Source: Sphingomonas sp. BT-65
GTDB taxonomy: Bacteria; Pseudomonadota; Alphaproteobacteria; Sphingomonadales; Sphingomonadaceae
Length of the DNA stretch: 64,000 bases
Direction of reading: 5' to 3'
NCBI RefSeq assembly: GCF_026107375.2
Contig: NZ_JAPCIA010000002.1
Coordinates: 310,001 to 374,000, forward strand
Below are positions 1 to 10,175 of the stretch, in pieces (within the stretch, counting starts at the first letter, position 1; each line of letters opens with the position of its first letter). The position numbers and the translations under genes are program-made. The notes beneath the pieces are model-generated. The model was not told the origin of the DNA and made no database searches. It saw only the letters and a list, made by a program, of their open reading frames with translations.

Positions 1-1197
1 AAAGGTCTCGCGCCGGTATTGCACGCCGCCGGCGAGCAGGATCGGCCCCGCGGGCAATTTCGCCAGCGTCGTCTGGCCGGTCAGCTCCGCGGCGAACAGC
101 GTGTTGCGGTGCGTGTAAGTCGGTCTGGGCGCAGCAAAGGGCCGCTCGCCCCGGAACAGCGCGCTGGTCGTGCGGTTGCTTCCCCAGTCGAGATTGAGGT
201 CGAACGAGGTCGCCTCGCTCGCTTGCCAATGCACATTGCCATAGACCGAATAGCCGGCCGCTTCATTGTCGTAGAAGCGATTGTCCTCGCCATGCCCGAT
301 ATAGTTGATGCTCGCGTCACGCTTGCGATGAAAGTGCGAGGCATCGACCGAGAATTTGAGGTCGCCGAACGCCTGCTCGACACCCGCGTAGAGCCCGCTC
401 ACGTCCTCGTTGGGAAGCTGGGTGATCTGCAGCAGCGTGTTCGAGACCAGGATCGGGTCCTCGATATAGGCCGAGCGCTTCTGGTACATCGCGGCGCCAT
501 AGACGCTGCCGCTGCCCCAGCTGTGCCCGGCCAGCGCGCTGAGCTCGACATTGTTGGAACCGGTCTGCGTCGCGGTCGATGCGCGCAGCCGCAGCTCGGC
601 GCCATTGGTGATCTTGCGGGTGACGATGTTGACGACGCCGGCGACCGCATCCGCGCCATAGGTCGCCGATGCGCCGTCGGCGATGATGTCGATCCGCTCG
701 ATCAGCGCCGACGGGATCACCGAGACGGTCGGCGCCTCGACCATGCCGATGCTCGCCATGCGCCGCCCGTTGATGAGGGTCAGCGTGGCATCGGAGGCGA
801 GGCCGCGCAGCGCGAAGGCGGCGAATCCGTCATACTGGTTGAACGTCGTGCCCGCGCCGAGCGTCGACCCGATGCTCGAGGCCGAGGTTCCGAAATCGCT
901 CAGGTCGCCCGTGAAGTTCTGCGGAATCGTCAGCATATATTCCGACAGCGATCCCGACCCCGCCTTCTCGACATCCGCCAGCCCGTAGGTCTGGATTGCG
1001 CTGGCGATATATTCGCGCGGCAAGCGCCGGATAAGCGAGCCGGTGACGACGATGTCCCGGGCTTCGTCGCGTCCCTCGCGCTCGGAGGACTCCGCTTGAT
1101 CGGATTGTTCCACCCCCGACGCCTCTTGCGCCAGAACGGGTGACGCCGGCATGCAGACCAGCGCGACGGCAAGCAACGGACAAGTCGATCGGCGCAC
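1..1197 (-). CDS. TonB-dependent outer-membrane receptor, N-terminal part (runs off the left edge)
   Basis: Outer-membrane transporter that takes up an unknown substrate using TonB/ExbBD energy. 399 codons are present and the frame continues past base 1. A GTG start at 1197 follows a GGGGGGA ribosome site and gives a signal peptide of about 24 residues ending PVLAQ. A TonB-box-like DIVVTGS lies near residues 48-54. The plug domain follows, with the usual LRGL, LINGRRM, IERIDIIADG, TYGADAVAGVVNIVTRK signatures. No ATG start in this frame would include the signal peptide, so GTG is preferred. The beta-barrel is mostly outside the window, so the substrate cannot be guessed. It is transcribed away from the neighbouring helix-turn-helix gene's 3' end. 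Confidence 0.9.
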   Translation of the reverse strand, partial: MRRSTCPLLAVALVCMPASPVLAQEASGVEQSDQAESSEREGRDEARDIVVTGSLIRRLPREYIASAIQTYGLADVEKAGSGSLSEYMLTIPQNFTGDLSDFGTSASSIGSTLGAGTTFNQYDGFAAFALRGLASDATLTLINGRRMASIGMVEAPTVSVIPSALIERIDIIADGASATYGADAVAGVVNIVTRKITNGAELRLRASTATQTGSNNVELSALAGHSWGSGSVYGAAMYQKRSAYIEDPILVSNTLLQITQLPNEDVSGLYAGVEQAFGDLKFSVDASHFHRKRDASINYIGHGEDNRFYDNEAAGYSVYGNVHWQASEATSFDLNLDWGSNRTTSALFRGERPFAAPRPTYTHRNTLFAAELTGQTTLAKLPAGPILLAGGVQYRRETF

Positions 1198-1297
1198 AAT
1201 TCCCCCCAATGGATACGATATGTTACATCGTCACACAATTCAGACGCGCCTAGAAGCACTGGCCTCCGCCGTCAAGCCGGGACCCCGGGATATGCGG

Positions 1298-2116
1298 CTA
1301 GATCGGATTGCGCCTGGCCGGCGCCCCGTCCCCGTTCGCGCCCGCCTTCGGCCAGATCAGGCCCTCGCCGTCGCCTGCCTCCGCCTGCAGCCGCTCCCAC
1401 GCCTCGGCCTCGGCCAGCGCTTTGAGCCGCGCCTCCCCGCGCCGCCGCCGCTCCACGCCGTCGAGCAGCTTCATGAGGTGCGCATCGGTTTCTTCGGGGG
1501 TCGCGTAGCGCGGTCCGCGCGGCCGCGCCTTGGCTTCCGCCGCCAGTTCGATACGCCGTGCCACGTGCGCCTCGCGCAGCAGCATGCGCAGCAGCGATTC
1601 CGAATAGCGCCGCCGCGTCCCCACCACCTCGCCGCGCACCACCACCGGCTCCTCCCAGCCCTCGACCGCGCGTTCCCACGCGATCTGCTCGAGCATCGGC
1701 GCCGACCGCGCCAGCGCCGCCGCGAAGTCGCGCGCGAAGCCCGGCGATCGCTTGCGCAGCCGATAGACCGAGGTGTCGGAGATCCCGACCCGCTCGCACG
1801 CATCCTTGACCTTCCCCGTCTCCGAAAGCGCGCGCAGAAAGGCGCGCCGCCGCAGCCGCGTCCACCCGTCGAACCGCTCATGCGGATCGCCCGGCTCGAC
1901 CGCGGCGCCCTGCGCTTCGATCCACGCCGCCTGCTGCGCGGCCACCGCCGCGTCCCACCTGGCCCGGAATTCGCCGTTGCGCTGTCGCCGCTTATAGGCC
2001 GTTGACAGCGACCGCCCGATCGCCCCCGCCGCCTTGCGCGCCTGCCCGGTCGCCCGGAGCGCCATCAGAAAGGCGGTCTCGGTATCCGCCGTCCATCGTG
2101 AAAAAGATTTCCGCAT
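1298..2116 (-). CDS. Protein with two tandem helix-turn-helix repeats, probably SOS-controlled
   Basis: 272 residues, function unknown. Residues about 8-60 and 85-135 are two copies of one unit: W-x-A/L, a basic helix, 'TG(Q/K)xx(K)A', a recognition-type helix (RSLSTAYKRR; ISDTSVYRLRKR), then 'FxxxF/W-xxA'. This is the layout of small-terminase or transposase-like DNA-binding domains, so DNA binding is likely. The C-terminal half is charged and helical (ARRIELAAEAKARPRG; ERRRRGEARLKALAEAE). A GAGGGG ribosome site precedes the ATG at 2116. Upstream on the same strand are a TATAAC -10 (2155-2160) and a LexA-type box (2182-2196), which suggests DNA-damage induction. It could be a phage remnant or a chromosomal regulator. 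No terminase large subunit or other phage gene is nearby. Confidence 0.75.
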   Translation of the reverse strand: MRKSFSRWTADTETAFLMALRATGQARKAAGAIGRSLSTAYKRRQRNGEFRARWDAAVAAQQAAWIEAQGAAVEPGDPHERFDGWTRLRRRAFLRALSETGKVKDACERVGISDTSVYRLRKRSPGFARDFAAALARSAPMLEQIAWERAVEGWEEPVVVRGEVVGTRRRYSESLLRMLLREAHVARRIELAAEAKARPRGPRYATPEETDAHLMKLLDGVERRRRGEARLKALAEAEAWERLQAEAGDGEGLIWPKAGANGDGAPARRNPI

Positions 2117-2181
2117 CGCCCCTCGCCCCGCTTGTTCGCATCGAGGGGAGCCCAGTTATACGGAATGCAGCGTGTAGGAAA

Positions 2182-2196
2182 GAACATTTTGGGAAC
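2182..2196 (-). promoter_or_regulatory. LexA-type SOS box GTTC-N7-GTTC
   Basis: The minus strand reads GTTCCCAAAATGTTC, which fits the alphaproteobacterial LexA consensus GTTC-N7-GTTC exactly, including the A/T-rich spacer. It lies 66 bases upstream of the start of the double-HTH gene and just upstream of a TATAAC -10, so bound LexA would cover the -35 region. It is also about 110 bases upstream of the plus-strand gene at 2306, so control of either or both genes is possible. The consensus is established; binding here is inferred. Confidence 0.65.
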
Positions 2197-2305
2197 ATCG
2201 GCTGTCGATCGCCATTCGAGTTGATCACGAGCCGGTAGGATTGCAGAACTGAAAGCCTCATCTGCCAATTTCCAGTCACCTCTAGTACCGTCAGAGGACA
2301 AGAAA

Positions 2306-2800
2306 ATGACTGATCAACTCCCTGCAGTGCTCGGCATGATTGATCCTAGACGTGCTCGGCGCTGTGATATTACCCGGGCCAAAGGCCCAGCCTATTTTGT
2401 TCCTTTCGATAGAAGAGAGGATCATATTTTTGTGTCAGGCGGAGAGCGGCCATACGCGGTCCTCCTCGGGGGACAATGGGCCGGCGAGGGTTTCGCCTTG
2501 GATCGCGCGGAAAATTGGCATGGCGTGGCGGTAGAAGGGATAGATGTTCGCGCAGATTTCGTATCGGCTTTCTCGCCATCAATGGATGGGAAGCGTCGCC
2601 TGGCGATCGTCGTTGCGCGGGGCCGCCTCGGCATTTTTGCGAGCATCAAAGAGGAAAACTTTGGCCAGACCATCATTGTCGGCTTGGACGGAGATTTCGG
2701 TCATTCCGATACTGAAGAGCGACTAGCTTTCTCTGAATGGAAAATTGTTCTGAGGCAAGGAGATGATGACATTACGCTGGCCATGATCAGCGCTGTCTAA
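2306..2800 (+). CDS. Hypothetical protein of the low-GC accessory patch
   Basis: 164 residues, not recognised. The ATG at 2306 follows AGAGGA with 7-base spacing. The protein is soluble, with no signal peptide or membrane segment, and alternating beta-type stretches (YAVLLGG, RLAIVVARGRLGIFASI, QTIIVGLDG) suggest a mixed alpha/beta or beta-sandwich fold. Base composition is clearly poorer in G+C than the flanking aconitase and receptor genes, and codon use includes AGA, ATA and TTT, which are rare elsewhere in the window. It sits between an SOS-type box and the TIR-domain gene on the same strand, so it may be cargo of the same transferred patch. A functional link is unproven. Confidence 0.7.
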   Translation: MTDQLPAVLGMIDPRRARRCDITRAKGPAYFVPFDRREDHIFVSGGERPYAVLLGGQWAGEGFALDRAENWHGVAVEGIDVRADFVSAFSPSMDGKRRLAIVVARGRLGIFASIKEENFGQTIIVGLDGDFGHSDTEERLAFSEWKIVLRQGDDDITLAMISAV

Positions 2801-2937
2801 TGGAGAATTCACTGCGGCACCCCGACCTACAGTTCCTTGGCACCGATCGTCGCAGACCGACTAGCGGAAGATAGGCCTTCGCCCTTCAACCGCTGCGCTC
2901 GCGCATCTGCCACTTGCCCCCACGCGATGTTCACGAT

Positions 2938-3924
2938 ATGATCCAGCGTAGGGCAAGAGCTGACTTTGAGGCAGCAGTGGACGCATTCATTTCATACTCT
3001 CATCGTGATGCCGCAGCCTTAGATCGCTTACACGTCCATCTCGCCGTTTTGAGGCGTGACGGGTTGATTGACGCTTGGTTCGACCGAGACATTCTTGCCG
3101 GTGACAACCTGGACCAAGAGATTGCAGAAAGGCTGGAAGCCAGCGGATTATTCCTGCTGCTCGTTACGCCAGACTTCCTCAATTCAGACTACTGTGTTGA
3201 AAAGGAAATGGCGCGCGCGATGGCGCGGCAAGCTGCAGGCGAAGCCAGAGTAATCGCGATCATCGCCGAGCCCTGTGATTGGCAGTCCACCAACCTTCGG
3301 AATATCAAAGTCGTACCGCAGGATGGCCGAGCGGTGAGCGAGTGGACTAATCCCAATAGCGCATATCTGAATGTTGTTCAGGAGATTCGTCGCGCGATCG
3401 AATCTGATCAGAGGCCGACAGAGTTGATACCTCGCGGCGCAGAGCCTCCAATTTCGCCGGATGCACAACGACGCTACCGCGCTAAGCGTGACTTCGACGA
3501 CATCGATCGTAGCGAATTTCGCCAGACGGCCTTCAATCAAATGCGAGACTATTTCCGTAGCGCGGTTAATGAACTTGATTCCCTCGATAATTTTCGCGCT
3601 CGCTATAGCGAACTGTCAGCTACATCTTTTGGCTGCACAATCGTGAACCGTGCTCGCGATCGAGGTACGGCCCACCTTACAGTGCATACGCGTAAGGGCG
3701 GGCGCTCTGGTTTTGGGGATGTATATTGGTTGTTCGAAGAGAATGCGCCTGATGATGGAGCTCACGGGTGGCTTTCGATCGAACACGATGAATTCGAACT
3801 ATACCTGCAGTCAAACGCCTTTCGCATGGGGAGGGGCGATGACCGCTCCCGCATGACTCCTATGCAGGCTGCACAAATGCTGTGGGAGAACCTGCTTGAA
3901 AAAGCAGGGATATCCTATGACTGA
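2938..3924 (+). CDS. TIR-domain protein with uncharacterised C-terminal domain
   Basis: 328 residues from ATG 2938; a TTG at 2914 in the same frame is possible, and neither has a clear ribosome site. Residues about 14-145 form a bacterial TIR domain: 'AFISYSHRD' (beta-A/box 1), 'AWFDRDILAGD' (box 2), 'LFLLLVTPDFLNSDYCVEKEM' split as strand then SxYCxxxE. Glu90 falls at the expected catalytic NADase position. Residues about 170-328 are a separate domain rich in aromatic beta strands (GFGDVYWLFEEN, GWLSIEHDEFELYLQ) that I cannot assign; it could sense a trigger or bind a partner. Bacterial TIR proteins commonly cleave NAD+ in anti-phage defence or make signalling nucleotides. Here that role is inference. 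It overlaps the next gene by 8 bases. Codon use is AT-shifted relative to neighbours, which suggests transfer. Confidence 0.82.
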   Translation: MIQRRARADFEAAVDAFISYSHRDAAALDRLHVHLAVLRRDGLIDAWFDRDILAGDNLDQEIAERLEASGLFLLLVTPDFLNSDYCVEKEMARAMARQAAGEARVIAIIAEPCDWQSTNLRNIKVVPQDGRAVSEWTNPNSAYLNVVQEIRRAIESDQRPTELIPRGAEPPISPDAQRRYRAKRDFDDIDRSEFRQTAFNQMRDYFRSAVNELDSLDNFRARYSELSATSFGCTIVNRARDRGTAHLTVHTRKGGRSGFGDVYWLFEENAPDDGAHGWLSIEHDEFELYLQSNAFRMGRGDDRSRMTPMQAAQMLWENLLEKAGISYD

Positions 3925-4081
3925 TTCTATTCGATTCCGGTGCAACAACTGTGGCCATCGATTCGAAGCCGAGGTTCTTACCGAAGCTGAGAAACGCGAG
4001 GCTCGGCGGCGCGATCGGCCTACCTCACCAATCGCATGCCCTGAATGCAGACGAACGGACGTCCGTCGCGGTTGGGAGTGA
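3917..4081 (+). CDS. Small zinc-ribbon protein paired with the TIR gene
   Basis: 54 residues. ATG 3917 overlaps the end of the TIR gene (its TGA is at 3922-3924) and has GCAGGGA 6 bases upstream, so translational coupling is likely. Four cysteines in two CxxC knuckles, C9-x2-C12 and C41-x2-C44, flank a charged helix (TEAEKREARRRD), a classic zinc-ribbon layout like rubredoxin-type or FmdB-type ribbons. The overlap, shared base composition and lack of another partner suggest it works with the TIR protein, perhaps as a nucleic-acid sensor or adaptor. The function is unknown. Confidence 0.7.
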   Translation: MTDSIRFRCNNCGHRFEAEVLTEAEKREARRRDRPTSPIACPECRRTDVRRGWE

Positions 4082-4124
4082 CCGACCCAGTCAGTCACGG
4101 CACAGGTTAGCTATTGGAGAGTCA

Positions 4125-4174
4125 TCTCTCTGCCCCCCACGCCCCCTCCCCTTCCCCCCGCCCCCTCCCCCTGC
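4125..4174 (+). repeat. Polypyrimidine tract between accessory patch and acnA
   Basis: About 50 bases composed almost wholly of C and T on the plus strand (runs such as CCCCCTCCCCTTCCCCCC), broken by only a few purines. It sits between the zinc-ribbon gene and acnA, at the edge of the low-GC patch. Such tracts can form triplex or slipped structures. No function is shown. Confidence 0.5.
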
Positions 4175-4251
4175 TATCGGCCCTCCCGAATCTTCGCATT
4201 CGCTTCACGCCGGCGCGCCCGTGCGGCTCTGTTAGCAGCCGCTCCCCCCAC

Positions 4252-4294
4252 GCCGCTCCGGCGGCACACTGACAATGCCGCTCCGGTGGCACAC
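4252..4294 (+). repeat. Two 18-bp direct repeats at 25-bp period in the acnA leader
   Basis: GCCGCTCCGG(C/T)GGCACAC occurs at 4252-4269 and 4277-4294, differing at one base. The second copy ends 23 bases before the aconitase ATG. The 25-bp spacing is between two and three helical turns. It could be a pair of regulator sites or a slippage duplication. Confidence 0.5.
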
Positions 4295-4317
4295 AGATGG
4301 GAAAGGGACCCGCAAGC

Positions 4318-6986
<2,669 letters not shown>

Positions 6987-6990
<4 letters not shown>

Positions 6991-7364
6991 GACTTGGGCG
7001 CAGGCAGACGATCGCCGGGGGACTGGCGATCGCCCTGCTTGCGCCGCAGGTCAAAGCGGCGGAGAGGATCAACATGTTCGGATTGCTGGGGAAAATGCGC
7101 GCCCAACCCGGCAAGCGCGCGGAACTCATCGCGATCCTGCTCGAAGGCACCGATGCGATGCCGGGCTGCAAGGCCTATATCGTCGCCGAGGACGTGAAGG
7201 AGCCCGACGCGATCTGGATCACCGAAGTGTGGGACAAGGCCGAGAGCCACAAGGCTTCGCTCCAGCTTCCCGCCGTCCAGGCCGCGATCGCCAAAGGCCG
7301 CCCGCTGATCGCCGGCTTCGACAGCCAGGTCGAGCTTAACGTCGCCGGCGGCGTGGGGCTCTAA
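6987..7364 (+). CDS. Antibiotic-biosynthesis-monooxygenase (ABM) fold protein, putative quinol monooxygenase
   Basis: 125 residues from ATG 6987, which overlaps the acnA stop (ATGA). The first ~28 residues ([20 protein letters not shown] then QVKAAE) look like a cleavable, possibly Tat-type, signal peptide with an AxA-like end. A second start at 7074 has a better ribosome site (GGAGAGG, 6 bases) and would give a cytosolic 96-residue protein, the usual size of YgiN-like ABM domains. The ABM core is visible: '[20 protein letters not shown]', '[12 protein letters not shown]', '[17 protein letters not shown]'. These dimeric ferredoxin-like proteins oxidise quinols or aromatic substrates without cofactors. 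The substrate here is unknown. Two products from alternative starts are possible. Confidence 0.8.
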
Positions 7365-7368
7365 CGCC

Positions 7369-8301
7369 TCAGCGCTGCGCGATCGGCGCGATCCGGTCAG
7401 CAAGATCGTTGTTGCGCAACGTCAGCGCATCGCGCGACCAGTTGCCGACGAAGGTCGTGCGCTCCTTGAACGCGGGCGACAGCCACGCCTTGTTGCCCTC
7501 GATCACGAGGCCTTCCGAGCTGTGCTTGGCCCCCTCGGGCGCCACCGCGATCATCGTCGAGTAATTGTCCTTGTTCGGCCCTTGCTCGAACGAATTGCCC
7601 GCGATCCGCCCGCTCGCGCCGTTCGAGAGGTCGATCGCATAGTTGGTGTGGCTGCCCTGGCTGTCGTCGAAGCTCGAATCGAGGATCTCGACCCGCGGCG
7701 CACGGACCTTAACATAGTGCCCGCCGGTGCCCCGCTCGAACCGCGACTGGAAGATGCGCAGCGAGCCATAGTCGCCGATGTACAGCGCATGCGCACCATT
7801 GCCGGTCGGGTCCTTGCCCAGCCCAGCAAAGGTCGAGCGCTCGATCGTGATGCGCCCGCGCGGGAAGCTCGCGGTCAGGATGCCGCACTGGCCGTCGATG
7901 AACATCGCGTTGGTGACGTGGAGGTCGCCGGTCTCGAGCCGGATGCCGGCGCCGTTGCCGTCCTCGACCAGCGTGCGCATGAATACGATGCCGTCGACCT
8001 TCGCCCCGCGCCCGCGCAGCACCAAAGTCGCCTTGCCCTCGCAGATCGCGCGGTCGAAGATCGCCTTGCCCGGCACTTCGGAGACGAAGCTGATCTCGCC
8101 CGCCTCCTGAACTGCGCACTCGCCATAGCGGCCTGGCGCGATGCGGATCGTGCCGCGTCCCTCGCCGATCGCCGACACCGCTTCCTGCAGCGAGGCATAG
8201 CCGCGGCCGGTCTCCTGCACGGTGAACGGCGCGGCCTGGCCCTGCGGCAGCGCGGGGGCAGTGGAGGCGAGCAGGGCGGCGAGAGCGAAAGCGAGACGCA
8301 T
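7369..8301 (-). CDS. Secreted right-handed parallel beta-helix protein
   Basis: 310 residues with an N-terminal signal peptide (MRLAFALAALLASTAPALPQ). The rest is a series of short repeating strands with Asn/Gly turns (GAGIRLETGDLHVTNAMFID, ITIERSTFAGLG, LRIFQSRFERG, VEILDSSFDDS, GRIAGNSFEQG), the pattern of right-handed beta-helix (pectate-lyase-like or PbH1) proteins. The start of the mature part (YASLQEAVSAI) matches the first helical turn of that fold. It is probably periplasmic or exported and may bind or cleave polysaccharide, but no catalytic residues can be assigned. It converges on the ABM gene, with 4 bases between the stops. Confidence 0.8.
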   Translation of the reverse strand: MRLAFALAALLASTAPALPQGQAAPFTVQETGRGYASLQEAVSAIGEGRGTIRIAPGRYGECAVQEAGEISFVSEVPGKAIFDRAICEGKATLVLRGRGAKVDGIVFMRTLVEDGNGAGIRLETGDLHVTNAMFIDGQCGILTASFPRGRITIERSTFAGLGKDPTGNGAHALYIGDYGSLRIFQSRFERGTGGHYVKVRAPRVEILDSSFDDSQGSHTNYAIDLSNGASGRIAGNSFEQGPNKDNYSTMIAVAPEGAKHSSEGLVIEGNKAWLSPAFKERTTFVGNWSRDALTLRNNDLADRIAPIAQR

Positions 8302-8358
8302 GGACGGACTCCGCGAAGTTTCGCGAGCTTATGCGCCGGAAGGTGTCACTACCCCCTT

Positions 8359-8490
8359 AACTCCTCCCCCGGAGGGGGAGGTGGCATCGCGCAGCGATGA
8401 ACGGAGGGGTAGCTTCGTCAAGCGGCATTGCTTGAGGAGAGTACCCCTCCACCGGCTTCGCCGGTCCCCCTCCCCCGGAGGGGGAGGAAT
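8359..8490 (+). repeat. Dispersed palindromic intergenic repeat, CCTCCCCC/GGGGGAGG type (copy 1)
   Basis: The element starts and ends with CTCCCCC..GGGGGAG hairpins and contains the signature 'CCACCGGCTTCGCCGGTCCC' region. A related but longer copy lies at 58580-58820, which shares the CTTCGC(C/G)G(C)GGTCCCCCTCCCC core and a GGAGGGGTAG/TACCCCTCC-type motif. It fills the gap between the beta-helix gene and the PfpI-like gene and could form a long folded RNA in either direction. Confidence 0.7.
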
Positions 8491-8502
8491 TCGATAGCTC
8501 CA

Positions 8503-9060
8503 TTACTCCACCGCCGCTTCCAGCTCCTCGGCCAGCACCGACTTGATCGCGGCGACGAACATCGGGATGTCGCCGGGCTTGCGGCTGGTGATGAGGTTGC
8601 CGTCGATCACCACTTCCTCGTCCACCACCGTGGCACCCGCGTTGGCGAGGTCGGTGCGAACGGAGGGCCAGCTCGTCACGCGCTTGCCGTCGACGATGTC
8701 GGCCTCGACCAGCAGCCACGGCGCGTGGCAGATCGCCGCGACCACCTTGCCGTCATCGAAGAATTCCTGGACCAGTTCCACCGTCCGCCGGTCGAGCCGC
8801 AGCTTGTCGGGATTGCCGACTCCGCCGGGCAGCACCAACGCGTCGAAATCGGCGCTGTCCATCTCCGCGACCAGCGCGTCGGGTATGATCGCCGCGCCCT
8901 TCTCGCCGCTGCTCTCGCCCTGGATCGGATCGCGCGTGAGCGAGGCCAGCGTCACCTTCGCACCCATATCGAGCAAGGCCTGGCGCGGCTTCATCAGCTC
9001 CGATTCCTCGAATCCGTCGGTCGCGATCATCAGCACGCGTGCCTGCGCCAACTCGGTCAT
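8503..9060 (-). CDS. DJ-1/PfpI family type 1 glutamine amidotransferase-like protein
   Basis: 185 residues from ATG 9060, which follows GAGGAGA. Glu18 (GFEESEL) and the nucleophile elbow Cys111-His112 (AAICHAP) are in place, and 'LVLPGGVGNPD' forms the oxyanion region, as in PfpI/YhbO/YraA. Members act as stress-protective deglycases, proteases or hydratases in the cytosol, and which applies cannot be read from sequence. It is divergent from topoisomerase IB, with 97 bases between the starts, so the promoters share that gap. Confidence 0.9.
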   Translation of the reverse strand: MTELAQARVLMIATDGFEESELMKPRQALLDMGAKVTLASLTRDPIQGESSGEKGAAIIPDALVAEMDSADFDALVLPGGVGNPDKLRLDRRTVELVQEFFDDGKVVAAICHAPWLLVEADIVDGKRVTSWPSVRTDLANAGATVVDEEVVIDGNLITSRKPGDIPMFVAAIKSVLAEELEAAVE

Positions 9061-9157
9061 CTTCGCTCTCCTCAAGCTCCGGGGTTCGTTGCCTTTTCAA
9101 CCGCCGCGCCGCGCACCGGTTCCGGAACGATGCGGCGGGACGCGCATTCAACGGGGC

Positions 9158-10165
9158 ATGAAGCGCGGCCTGCGATATTGCGACGACAGCCGGCCGGGCA
9201 TCACACGGCGCAAGGTGCGGCACGGCTGGGGCTATTGGGATGCCGAGGGCAAGCGCATCACTGATCGCGACGAGATCGACCGGCTCAACGCCGTCGGCCT
9301 CCCCCCGGCCTATACCGACGCCTGGTACTGCCCGCACCCCAATGGCCACCTCCAGGCAACCGGGATCGACGATCGCGGGCGCAAGCAATATCGCTACCAC
9401 CCTGAATTCCGCGCCGCGCAGGAGGCTGCGAAGTACGACCGCTGTGCCGCCTTTGGCCATCTCCTCCCCAAGCTGCGCGCGCGGATCGCGGCCGATCTGC
9501 GCAAGCGTTCGCTGTCGAAGGAACGCGCCGTCGCCGCGGTCGTCCGCCTGCTCGACCGCGGCCATGTCCGCATCGGAAACGAGGGTTACGCAAAGGCCAA
9601 CAAGAGCTTCGGCGCAACCACGCTGCGCAAGCGCCACGCCAGGCTCGAAGGCCACAGCCTCAAGCTGCAATACCGCGCCAAATCGGGCCGGCTGCGCACA
9701 CTCACCCTCACCGACGGCAGCTTGCTCAACTTCGTCAAGAAATGCCACGACCTGCCCGGCCAACAGCTATTCGGCTGGCTCGATGAAGAAGGCGAACCCC
9801 ACCCCGTGACCTCGACCGGCGTCAACGACTATATCCGCGATGCGATGGGGGACGAATTCACGGCCAAGCATTTCCGCACCTGGGGCGCGAGCGTGATCGC
9901 GTTCGAAGCGCTGGCGTCCGCCGACGGCTTCGTCGGCCTCAACACGATGCTCGAACCAGTGACGCAGGCGCTCGGCAACACCCCCGCTATCGCCCGCAAA
10001 TCCTATGTCCACCCCGATCTAATCGCGCTCGCCAAGGACCGCGGGGCGCAGGAAGCATTCCGCGAGACGCTCGCCCTCCCCCGTGCCACGCGCTACCTCA
10101 CCCGCGCCGAACGCGGGCTGATCGCCTTTCTCGAAAGCGCTGGCGTTTCCGCCAAGGCCGCCTGA
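9158..10165 (+). CDS. DNA topoisomerase IB (poxvirus/eukaryote-like type)
   Basis: 335 residues. ATG 9158 (MKRGLRYCDDSRPGITRR) matches the start of bacterial TopIB proteins; the longer upstream open frame is antisense to the PfpI gene. It relaxes supercoils through a 3'-phosphotyrosine intermediate. Seen: the N-terminal domain 'GWGYWDAEGKRITD', the 'RKQYRYHPEFR' motif, catalytic Arg/Lys in 'RIGNEGYAKANKSFGATTLRK', 'FTAKHFRTWGAS' (His-x2-Arg-type motif) and nucleophile Tyr283 (ARKSYVHP). Only a weak ACGGGGC ribosome site is seen. Ten bases separate it from the MscS gene, so the two may be co-transcribed. Confidence 0.93.
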   Translation: MKRGLRYCDDSRPGITRRKVRHGWGYWDAEGKRITDRDEIDRLNAVGLPPAYTDAWYCPHPNGHLQATGIDDRGRKQYRYHPEFRAAQEAAKYDRCAAFGHLLPKLRARIAADLRKRSLSKERAVAAVVRLLDRGHVRIGNEGYAKANKSFGATTLRKRHARLEGHSLKLQYRAKSGRLRTLTLTDGSLLNFVKKCHDLPGQQLFGWLDEEGEPHPVTSTGVNDYIRDAMGDEFTAKHFRTWGASVIAFEALASADGFVGLNTMLEPVTQALGNTPAIARKSYVHPDLIALAKDRGAQEAFRETLALPRATRYLTRAERGLIAFLESAGVSAKAA

Positions 10166-10175
10166 AGGACCAGCA

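Noticed and set aside
19..1143. 374-codon plus-strand frame at the left edge
   Set aside because: Opposite a clear receptor plug domain; no ribosome site or family motif.
1205..1240. GATATGTTACATC upstream of the first TonB-dependent receptor as an operator
   Set aside because: The arms pair imperfectly, with mismatches at central positions, so the palindrome is not better than chance.
1298..2116. Prophage remnant centred on the double-HTH gene
   Set aside because: No large terminase, portal, integrase or attachment site is near; a terminase-like HTH alone is not enough.
8543..9157. N-terminal extension of topoisomerase IB by about 200 codons
   Set aside because: The added part is antisense to the PfpI-like gene and has no similarity to any TopIB start; ATG 9158 fits the family.
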